NCBI RefSeq assembly: GCF_040448675.1
Contig: NZ_CP159289.1
Span: 4,013,001-4,077,000, forward strand
Direction: 5' to 3'
Source: Dyadobacter sp. 676
GTDB taxonomy: Bacteria > Bacteroidota > Bacteroidia > Cytophagales > Spirosomataceae
DNA length: 64,000 nt
Position 1 is the first letter of the stretch; every line of letters starts with the position of its first letter. Made by a program: the position numbers and the translations under genes. Shown here piece after piece: positions 53,967 through 61,441 of this stretch. The notes below the pieces were generated by a model, which was not told where the DNA came from, made no database searches, and saw nothing but the letters and a program-made list of their open reading frames with translations.

Positions 53967-56900
53967 TTACTTTAAAATGACAGTCCTGATGGACGTGCTG
54001 CCGTTTTCTCCTTTTAATTGTACCAGGTAAGTACCGGAGTGGATATTTGACAGTGAAACCTTTTGATGGTAAATCCCTTCGCCGGAGAACGTCTGTTTAA
54101 AATGCACATTACCCCGCATATCCACCACGGATAGCTCCGTTTTTTCTCCTTTGTTCAGATAGAAGGAAACTTCGAATTGTCCCGAATTTGGATTGGGAGA
54201 GACAAAAAGACCGGTTGCCGGTTTGGCTTCCAGTTCATCGGCACTCATCCTGGCGTTGGCGTTGCTATTAACGCAGATGCGGTCCTGCCGGCAACTACCG
54301 CCACCAGCTCCCTGAATGCGGATAGTATTGCTGCCCGCGGTCAGGTTGACGGCAAACGTTTGTTCCGCCCAAACGATGTTCCAGGAACCGGAGTTAGGCA
54401 GGTTAATGGTTTGAGTACTTCCTCCATTCACCTGCACAGCTATCGTGGGCGCAGCGGAAGAGTAATAGCGGAGTTTTACATAGTAAGTACCGGCTGTGGG
54501 AACATTTGTAATGGCGTAGTCGACATAGTGATTGCCGTTGTTCTCCTCGCCGCGCGTCTGGCCGTTCGAGGCATTCGGGTCGCTGGTTATGGCTCCCGTG
54601 CCGGGCGATGATTCGGATTCTTTGCATTGACTAAAATTGGGAGAGCCACTCACGGTTACCGTCACCGCCGCCTGGCTGCTCGTACAGCCGTTAGCAGTGC
54701 AGGTGGCGTAATAGGTCGTGGTCGATGCCGGGGCTACATTCACGGAACTGTTGTTGCCCAGGCCGTTGGACCAGGTAATGGTCCCGTTGCAATTAGATGC
54801 CGAAAGCGTGCTGGATGCCCCGGCATTAATGGTCGAAGGACTGGCACTTACGGAAGGCGGGTTCGGCGGATTGCACCCGCTCCCGCCGGTGACGCAAATC
54901 CTGTCCTGCCGGCAGCTTCCGCCGCCGATACCTTGAATTTTAATGGTATTGTTGCCTGCGTTGAGGTTAACATTGAAGGACTGTTCCGCCCATACGATAT
55001 TCCATGAGCCCGAATTGGCCAGATTGACCGTCTGCCCGCCGCCTCCGTTGACACTCACGCTCACCACCGGTGCGCTCGACGAATAATACCGGAGTTTGAC
55101 AGCGTAAACCCCATTGGAAGGAACTCCCGTAACCACATAATCGACATAATGATTATTGTTGTTCTCGGCGCCGCGCGTCTGTCCGTTGGAAGCATTTGGG
55201 TCGCTGGTGACCGGACCGTTGCCATTTGCATTTTCCGATTCGATGCAGGCATTCAGGGCGCCTCCGCTGCTGACATTGATGCTGGTTGTGGCAGTTTTGG
55301 AATTACACCCGTTTCTGGTAGCGGTGACCGTGTAGGTGTAGCTGCCGGCCGCGCCGGGCGCATTGATATTAAGCGGGGAGGTACTGCCATTGACCCCGTT
55401 GCCGCTCCATGCGTAGGAAACGCTGCCGCAATCGCCGCCAGAACAACTGTAAAGCAGCTGCAAACCCTGGCCAGGCGTGGGGTTGCCGTTGCTGTTGGAC
55501 GCCGACACATTGAAGTTACAGCTGTTTTGGGTTGTGAGATTGAGCGGGGCAACATTCAACAGGCAGCCGTTTTTAATTGTGCTTACATTGTAGGTATATG
55601 CCCCCGGTGCGGCAGGTGCGTTAATCGTGATGGATTTGCCATTTTGCGAAATGCTATTGCCGGTCCATTGAAAGCTGTTGATGTGCGCACATCCGGAACC
55701 GGAACAGTTGGCGTTGAGCGTTACCGGAGCTCCGCACGCGGGCGAGGCTGGCGAGGCGCTGGTTGTGATCGTAAAGTTGCAGTCGGTACAAGGCGTAATA
55801 TGTGAAATCCCAACCAGCGTCCACGCGTAGGCAGCCTGCCGGGCGATGTCGGAGCAGGCACCATACGCGTCGATCGCACCTTGTATGGTTGCCTCGGCGG
55901 CATCGTAGTAAGTAGAATTGGAATGCAGGTAGAATAACATGGCCCGGTACACTACCTTCGCGGGTTTCGCATAATCCAGAGCTGTGCCCGTGGGGCCGCC
56001 TGTTCGCATGTACCAGTACCATTTGTTCATGACGCCGCTGTTGCGGTGGACGCCGCCGTTGTCGGAAGGATCGTTTGTAGGAAGCCAGTCGGGGCCTAGA
56101 TAGGTATCGGGTTGAGCATGGCCGGCGTTACCCCAGTTTGGAAAGGATTGTTGAGGATTTGACATATTTCTTAATTGATCGGCGTCCTCGGCAATACCAT
56201 AATTACCATTTGGCCCCAAGAGGTGAAATTCAAGAGTAGCCCCCATTATATCTGAAATGGATTCATTAATTGCCCCTGACTCTCCCTGATATGCCAATTT
56301 GGCCGTCTTTTGGGTTAGCGCATGAGCATGTTCATGCCCGAAAATATCCATAGTAACTAGGCTATTTAAGTTGGGAGCAAGCCCAAATCTAACAAGTTCT
56401 AAACCGTCCCATTGTGCATCCGCAAAATCCCACTCCACTAAAACCCTCGGGTATGACCCGTTTCCGTCATACCCATTTCTCAGAAACAACAATTGATACA
56501 TTTCGTAATTTTTTTTGTGCTAGCCAATGAGCAGTCGTCGCATTGTGATTGCTATTCACCCAGTTGGTACTGGGGTTGAATACGTCAGGATTGGAGTTCC
56601 ATTGGCCGGTATGATTGAGATCGATCCGTGTGTTTAATTTGTTGTTATAGGCGCTTAACCTGTACTGAGCGCCCACCTGCTCAGTTTCGAAAGAGAGGGT
56701 GGAGTGTCCATTCAAGTATCGACTGTAATTGGGTATCATTGTGGATGCGACCCAGGGTTTGTGGAAATTCAATCCTGGTCTCGGATATTCCGCATTTGAT
56801 GTTTCGCGATGCGGTCCTGCGAAACAGCTCATGAAGAGAGGCACCTTTTTCAGTATACTTCCTGTCCTGGCATCCACGTATACGCGGTAAGGCTCCTGGA

Positions 56901-57507
56901 TCTTCTCCGATTTTAGGTCGAATACCCACGCTAGCCGATAACTTTCTTTCAGGAAATGCTCATCCTTTCGGGCCAGGGTCAATGAGCCGGTCGGAAGGGT
57001 ATTGCCGTCAAAATCATTCTGCGTAAGTCCTTGCTCGTCCAGCGCGGTTTGCAGAGCGACGGCTGCATCAATTGCCCCGGTCACGTCTATATCCAGCCCG
57101 GCCACAATCCGTCCATGCGCGGTTTTTAATACATTTTCGATGGAATGTAGGCTGAACTCGTTGCCGTCCACCGGTATATTCTTGTAATACAATTGAAAAA
57201 GCTGATGCCGAAAAACCAGCTTCGTTTCTTCCGGTGTTTCTGTTTCTTCCTTAATCGCTTTCAGCTCATAGCCTTCTGACAAGCCCAGGTTCATCGCATA
57301 GCGCATGATGAAGGTATCTGGTGATACGTGTAAAGCTGGATCATCTTTCAAAAACAGCCAACCGTGGTCTGTCATCCTGCTAAAAAGCGAATCAAATTTG
57401 GCATCCCGATGACTCCGGTAATAGGCTTCGTATAGAGGCTGAGCTAAGGCAGAGTTAGCTAATACTGCGAAAAATACGCAGAGGGCGGTTTTAAAAAGTG
57501 TTTTCAT
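53967..57507 (-). CDS. Thermolysin-like M4 metalloprotease with duplicated carbohydrate-binding-like modules and T9SS tail; one frameshift
   Basis: About 1179 residues after repair. A signal peptide (TALCVFFAVLANSALAQ) and an FTP/PepSY-like propeptide precede an M4 catalytic domain: HEHAH near 388, the zinc-ligand Glu in NESISD, and GVHRNSGVMNKWYW with the active-site His. Two Ig/PKD-like domains and two near-identical CBM6/35-like modules (each with DPNASNGQTRG, HYVDY and SCRQDRICV) follow. The C-terminus (VSPNPNSGQFEVSF to TYLVQLKG) is a type IX sorting domain, so it is secreted or surface-bound. The frame breaks at eight T (56509-56516; seven restores AQKNYEMYQ), splitting it into 56467-57507 and 53967-56501. 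It is last in an operon with three lipoproteins. ATG at 57507 is preferred to 57594. Confidence 0.92.
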
Positions 57508-57521
57508 ACTCAGTATGTGTT

Positions 57522-57953
57522 TTAGTTGATTTTTTCGACTTTGTCTATGTAAAGAGCGAGGATGGCCATATCGAAATATTTCTCTCCATTCCAATCCAAC
57601 AGTTTTCCGGAAACCCTATATGGAAAAGAATTGGGTTCCTCCTTGTCTCCATCATACGTATGCGGAAAACCCGCGAGTTTGTGTATAGACTTCTCGCAGA
57701 CGCGAGCGATATTGACCCGATATCCGTCGCGGGTCTTATTGGGGAATTTCCGAGTAAACCGGACGAAATAGAACACGTCATGAGGAGGTCCCGTTAGTGC
57801 TACGGGTTCGTCGACTATGTACTCGACATAGTCAAACGAATAAGGATTACAACACGAAGCATCCCTGCATTCGGGATCAGGCTTATCGCGTTTGCAATTG
57901 AAAATAACCAGGAAGAACAATGCACTGGCGCAGGAAATCACTTTTCTTTTCAT
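57522..57953 (-). CDS. Tandem paralogous lipoprotein, copy 3 (next to protease)
   Basis: A 143-residue lipoprotein of unrecognised family. The leader MKRKVISCASALFFLVIFNC ends in a lipobox Cys. The mature part begins KRDKPDPECRDASCC, a Cys-rich head shared with the two upstream copies, then YVEYI-DEP, LTGPP, SFPYRVSGKLLDW and the terminus YIDKVEKIN. It starts 14 bases after the previous stop and precedes the protease gene by 14 bases, so all four form one transcript. The leader AACACAC before the ATG is also shared. An inhibitor, chaperone or anchor role for the protease is only a guess. Confidence 0.85.
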   Translation of the reverse strand: MKRKVISCASALFFLVIFNCKRDKPDPECRDASCCNPYSFDYVEYIVDEPVALTGPPHDVFYFVRFTRKFPNKTRDGYRVNIARVCEKSIHKLAGFPHTYDGDKEEPNSFPYRVSGKLLDWNGEKYFDMAILALYIDKVEKIN

Positions 57954-57967
57954 GTGTTAGGTGTGTT

Positions 57968-58399
57968 TTAATTGATTTTTTCGATTTTGTCTATGTACAG
58001 TGTTAAGATTGGAAGGTCTGCAAGCTTTTCCTGAGTCCAATCCACGAGTTTGCCGGATACACGATATGGAAATGAATCCGGCCCGGCTTTGCTTTTATGT
58101 GTCAATGGAAATCCTTCAATTTTAAAAAGAGATTTTTCGCAGATCCCCGATCTGTCTGCGACATAGCCTTCACGTAGAGGTCGACTGGGAAACTTTCTTG
58201 AAAAATTAAAGGAGTAGTTGGAGAAATAAGGCGGACCTGTCAACGATGCAGGTTCGTCTTGGATGTACTCAACATACGCATTGAAAAACGGATTACAACA
58301 CGAAGCATCTCGACACTCCGGATCAGGCTTATCGCGCTTGCAATTGAAAACGGCCAGGAAAAACAATGCGCTGGCGCAGGAGATTAATGTTCTTTTCAT
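57968..58399 (-). CDS. Tandem paralogous lipoprotein, copy 2
   Basis: A 143-residue paralog of its two neighbours: lipobox AVFNC, Cys-rich head (DPECRDASCCNP), YVEYIQDEP, LTGPP, FPLTHKSKAGPDSFPYRVSG and the terminus YIDKIEKIN. It is closer to copy 1 in the FPLTHKSKA segment and closer to copy 3 in the Cys-rich head. It has tight spacing on both sides. Function unknown. Confidence 0.85.
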   Translation of the reverse strand: MKRTLISCASALFFLAVFNCKRDKPDPECRDASCCNPFFNAYVEYIQDEPASLTGPPYFSNYSFNFSRKFPSRPLREGYVADRSGICEKSLFKIEGFPLTHKSKAGPDSFPYRVSGKLVDWTQEKLADLPILTLYIDKIEKIN

Positions 58400-58414
58400 A
58401 ACTCTAAGTGTGTT

Positions 58415-58843
58415 TTAGTTGATTTTCTCAATCTTGTCGATGTACAAAATGAAGTAGGGTAGATACACTATATCTCCCGATTCGGAGATCAGGAGCTTAC
58501 CTGATACACGGTAGGGAAAAGAATCCGGCGTAGCCTTGCTTTTATGTGTAAGTGGAAACCCCTCAATTTTGTAAAGTGATTTTTGGCAAATGCTAGCCTG
58601 GCCACGCGGAAATTCTGCACCGCCCGCATAAGTCGATAACTGTTTTTTAAATCGAACGTAATACACTGGAAAGTAAGGAGGGCCAGTTAATGACACCAGC
58701 TCATCCTGAATGTATCGTACATACTCCCAGGGATATCCGCAACACGAAGCATCCCGACATTCCGGATCAGGCTTATCGCGTTCACAACTGAAAACAGTCA
58801 GGAAAAACAATGCGCTGGCGCAGGAAATCATTTTTCTTTTCAT
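58415..58843 (-). CDS. Tandem paralogous lipoprotein, copy 1 (first in operon)
   Basis: A 142-residue paralog with lipobox TVFSC, head DPECRDASCC, YVRYIQDEL, LTGPPY, FPLTHKSKATPDSFPYRVSG and terminus YIDKIEKIN. The middle differs most from the other copies (LSTYAGGAEFPRGQASICQ). It is the first gene of the four-gene minus-strand operon that ends with the M4 protease. No standard -7 element was found upstream. Confidence 0.85.
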   Translation of the reverse strand: MKRKMISCASALFFLTVFSCERDKPDPECRDASCCGYPWEYVRYIQDELVSLTGPPYFPVYYVRFKKQLSTYAGGAEFPRGQASICQKSLYKIEGFPLTHKSKATPDSFPYRVSGKLLISESGDIVYLPYFILYIDKIEKIN

Positions 58844-59258
58844 GCTAAAAGTGTGTTAAGGTTAAAATTTCAAGCGATGCACAACATGAGGCGCGGAAGA
58901 CCTGCATCTTTCTTTCCGGCCCGTTCAGCGGTGTCTGCGCTCGTGGTGAGCGTAAACACCAGGCAGGGCATGACCATACAGGGCAATCATTTTTGCCCTT
59001 TTCAAGTGTTAATAGGTTTCCCGACCGGGTGTGTTGGAGTGCGAGATTTGGGATAATGTCAAGAATAAATTTGAATTAACTCATTCGGTTTTCGGGGAAA
59101 TGAGCAGGGATACTCGATGATTTAGCAGGCGGTGAAAATCAGAGGACGAAATAACGGTTGGGCATATAGGTAACTGCATCGGGGCGGCCGATCGGTTGGA
59201 AAACGGTATTAATGAAACTTTTAAATGGCTGAGCCGATGTTTTTTTCACTTGTTTCCC
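58844..59258. other. Divergent intergenic region
   Basis: A stretch of about 415 bases with no supported gene; a short plus-strand frame (58853-59056) has no homologous features and is rejected. It should contain the promoter of the minus-strand lipoprotein-protease operon, but no TAnnTTTG element was found on that strand. Confidence 0.45.
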
Positions 59259-59266
59259 TACATTTG
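59259..59266 (+). promoter_or_regulatory. Putative -7 element of the membrane-anchored protein gene
   Basis: TACATTTG matches TAnnTTTG. It lies 32 bases before the TTG start at 59299. Confidence 0.35.
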
Positions 59267-59298
59267 TACAAACCGCACAAAATTTCAATATTTCAACA

Positions 59299-59856
59299 TT
59301 GCGCAGGATCATTTCCATATTGCTGCTGGGGCTGCTGCTTTACAATATGATAGGCTATTCGATAGTCTACCTGACGGAGGAGCGCTATACCATTAGTAAT
59401 GCAGGGAAAGACCTCGTGGAGCAGGCCACCGGTTCCGCGGATATTGTAATCAAAGTGCCTGTGGCGGTCCCTTATCAGAACAACTGGGATGCGCCGGAGC
59501 CCGTTGAAGGGCAAATAGAGCATGAAGGGCAGTTTTATCAGATGAAAAGCCGCCAGCTGCTCAACGACACCATGTATGTGCATTGCGAGTTCGACCAGAA
59601 TGCCCGCGACCGCTTTTCGGACCTTGTTTCGAAAATCAACGACCAGGTTACAGGGCAGGCGTCCGGCCCGCAGCAGGATGCGCATTCGAACATTTTAAAG
59701 CATTTCCTCAAAGAGTATATGACCGCCGGTCGCCAGCATGTGTTTTATGTGCTGGAATGGGAGCCTACGAAAAATGCGGCCTTGCAACTTCCCGTCAGAT
59801 CTATTTTGCCTGAAAGATATTACGCCATACCGTCCCCGCCGCCGGACCTGGCTTAG
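59299..59856 (+). CDS. Hypothetical membrane-anchored protein
   Basis: A 185-residue protein with one N-terminal membrane segment (IISILLLGLLLYNMIGYSIVYL) and a soluble domain probably outside the cytoplasm. I do not recognise the family. The soluble part has VPVAVPYQNNWDAPEPVEG and a Q-rich middle, ending in a Pro-rich tail (IPSPPPDLA). The start codon is TTG; no upstream ATG is available. Bacteroidota genomes often carry such proteins next to TonB or CMD-type genes, with no known role. Confidence 0.65.
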   Translation: MRRIISILLLGLLLYNMIGYSIVYLTEERYTISNAGKDLVEQATGSADIVIKVPVAVPYQNNWDAPEPVEGQIEHEGQFYQMKSRQLLNDTMYVHCEFDQNARDRFSDLVSKINDQVTGQASGPQQDAHSNILKHFLKEYMTAGRQHVFYVLEWEPTKNAALQLPVRSILPERYYAIPSPPPDLA

Positions 59857-59888
59857 TGCTTCTTCCTATTCTTCCTGAAGTTACCGAA

Positions 59889-59955
59889 CGTTCGTGTGTG
59901 TACGTAGCAAGTATGCGTGTGTAATGCGTATATGCATATGGTTGTGCATGCGATG
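59889..59955. other. Alternating purine-pyrimidine tract
   Basis: About 65 bases consist mainly of GTGTGTACGTA, TATGCGTGTGTA, ATGCGTATATGCATATG and TGTGCATGCG, with few breaks in purine-pyrimidine alternation. It lies in the spacer just before the first CMD gene. Such DNA can adopt a Z-form under supercoiling. Confidence 0.5.
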
Positions 59956-60006
59956 CCGGTAAACGGGAGGACAGTCCGATTTACTAACCAGAAATCTTCC
60001 TTCCCA

Positions 60007-60573
60007 ATGGCGCATATTGCTTTACCCGACGAATCGCTTCCCGGCATTGTCGGACTCTTCAACTTCCGGCCCGAAACGGCTGGCCCGCTGCAGTTGCTGG
60101 CGGAAACGCTCCTGCGCGGCGAATCACCGATCCCAAGCGGTGAACGTGAACTGATTGCTTCTTATGTGTCGCTGCTCAACGACACGCATTTTTGCCACAC
60201 TTCCCACGGTTCGGCCGCGATGGCGCATCTTGGTTACGACCTGAGCCTGATCGACGACATCAAAAACGGCTTTCGGGTGATCGAAGTGTCGCCCAAGCTT
60301 CGTGCATTGCTGAATATCGCCGCCAAGGTGCAGCAAAGCGGCAAAGCCGTAACCGACGAAGACATCGCCGCTGCCCGTGCACAGGGTGCCGGTGACAGGG
60401 AAATCCACGACACGGTGCTGATCGCCGCTGCATTCTGCATGTTTAACCGCTATGTCGATGGCCTCGGTACCTGGGCGCCGCAAGACAACGAGGCATACCG
60501 CGAAATGGGCCAGCGGATGGCGTTTACGGGATATGTAAGGTATCCGGTGAAGCAAGATGCAGTCGAAGCATAG
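60007..60573 (+). CDS. Peroxidase-related / CMD-fold protein lacking the first cysteine
   Basis: A 188-residue carboxymuconolactone-decarboxylase/AhpD-like fold protein: GERELIASYVS, NDTHFCHTSHGSAA, KAVTDEDIAAARAQGAGDREIHDTVL and FNRYVDGLGTWAP. Relatives have CxxC; here the first Cys is replaced by Thr (THFC), so the usual disulfide cannot form, although the second Cys and the following His remain. ATG at 60007 starts the conserved IALPDESLPGI region and is preferred to an ORF start at 59917. A paralog with intact CxxC lies 276 bases downstream. Confidence 0.88.
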   Translation: MAHIALPDESLPGIVGLFNFRPETAGPLQLLAETLLRGESPIPSGERELIASYVSLLNDTHFCHTSHGSAAMAHLGYDLSLIDDIKNGFRVIEVSPKLRALLNIAAKVQQSGKAVTDEDIAAARAQGAGDREIHDTVLIAAAFCMFNRYVDGLGTWAPQDNEAYREMGQRMAFTGYVRYPVKQDAVEA

Positions 60574-60590
60574 GGCGGGCGGATGCAGTT

Positions 60591-60680
60591 AGGGATAGTC
60601 ATGTGTAGTCAAGCGTAGTCAAGTGTAGTCAAGTGTAGTCATGTGTAGTCAAGCGTAGTCATTTATGGTCAAGTGTAGTG
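60591..60680 (+). repeat. 10-bp phased repeat tract, left arm
   Basis: Nine consecutive units, exactly 10 bp each, of the type ATGTGTAGTC, AAGCGTAGTC, AAGTGTAGTC; consensus NNNTRGTCAR allowing for phase. They lie between two paralogous CMD genes. The phase matches one helical turn. Confidence 0.85.
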
Positions 60681-60710
60681 GTGCATCCGGAGAATGTATT
60701 CCTAGCCACT

Positions 60711-60801
60711 CTGACAATACCTGACCATTCCTGACTACCTCCTGACAATAGCTGACAATACCTGACCATCCCTGACAACCTCCCGACTACTTCCCGACCA
60801 T
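60711..60801 (-). repeat. 10-bp phased repeat tract, right arm (inverted)
   Basis: About nine units such as CTGACAATAC, CTGACCATTC, CTGACTACCT and CTGACAATAG, near-regular 10-bp phase with one-base slips. On the minus strand they read GTATTGTCAG, GAATGGTCAG, AGGTAGTCAG, the same NNNTRGTCAR type as the left arm. A spacer of 30 bases separates the tracts, so the arms could pair imperfectly. Confidence 0.8.
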
Positions 60802-60849
60802 TGCCTCACGAAACCAACCAGATCGTTAACATAAAACCACTGACATACT

Positions 60850-61416
60850 GTGCCTCACATACCTTTACCGGAGCATTTGCCTGGCATTACGGGCTTGCTG
60901 GAATACAGCCGCGTAACGGCAGAGCCTATACGCCAGCTGACGCAGTTTATATTACGAGGTGAGAATTCGCTGTCGCCCGGGGAGCGGGAGCTGATCGCGA
61001 CCATCGTGTCGCATAGCAATGAGTGCCGTTTTTGCACGGCAGCACACACGGCCGCGGCCGATCTGTTACTGGGGGAAAGCGATACCTGCGCGATCATGAA
61101 GCAGGATATCGACGCCGCACCGGTTTCCGGCAAGATGAAAGCATTGCTGAAAATCGCCGCCAAGGTGCAGCAAAGCGGCAAAGCAGTGACTGCCGAAGCG
61201 GTTGCAAATGCAAAAGCGCAAGGTGCGACGGATGTGGAAATCCACGACACGGTACTGATCGCCGGGCTTTTTTGCCTCTATAATCGCTATGTCGACGGCA
61301 TGGCGACCGTCGCTCCGGCGGATCCTCAATTTTATAAAGGTCTCGGCCAACGTTTAGTGGATTACGGTTACAACCGACTGCCCAACGGTTATGATCATTT
61401 AAAAAAACAAAACTGA
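60850..61416 (+). CDS. Peroxidase-related / CMD-fold protein with intact CxxC
   Basis: A 188-residue paralog of the preceding CMD protein with CRFCTAAH, the redox-active CxxC plus His expected of AhpD-like peroxidases or decarboxylases. Shared segments are GERELIATIVS, KIAAKVQQSGKAVT, IHDTVLIAG and YNRYVDGM. The start is GTG at 60850 (MPHIPLPEHLPGI). It could use a thiol-disulfide cycle to remove peroxides. It may work with the Cys-less relative as a hetero-oligomer; that is inference. Confidence 0.9.
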   Translation: MPHIPLPEHLPGITGLLEYSRVTAEPIRQLTQFILRGENSLSPGERELIATIVSHSNECRFCTAAHTAAADLLLGESDTCAIMKQDIDAAPVSGKMKALLKIAAKVQQSGKAVTAEAVANAKAQGATDVEIHDTVLIAGLFCLYNRYVDGMATVAPADPQFYKGLGQRLVDYGYNRLPNGYDHLKKQN

Positions 61417-61441
61417 CCTTCTACCTATTTGAATCGAACCT

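Noticed and set aside
56509..56516. Programmed frameshifting on the A/T runs of the protease and TonB receptor genes
   Set aside because: The breaks lie within essential domains, and six other genes or sites show the same +1 homopolymer pattern, so a data artefact is simpler.
58853..59056. Short plus-strand frame in the divergent spacer
   Set aside because: No motif, no promoter or ribosome site, and it overlaps the likely promoter region of the minus-strand operon.
60591..60801. CRISPR array
   Set aside because: Units are 10 bp with no spacers between them, and no cas genes are present.
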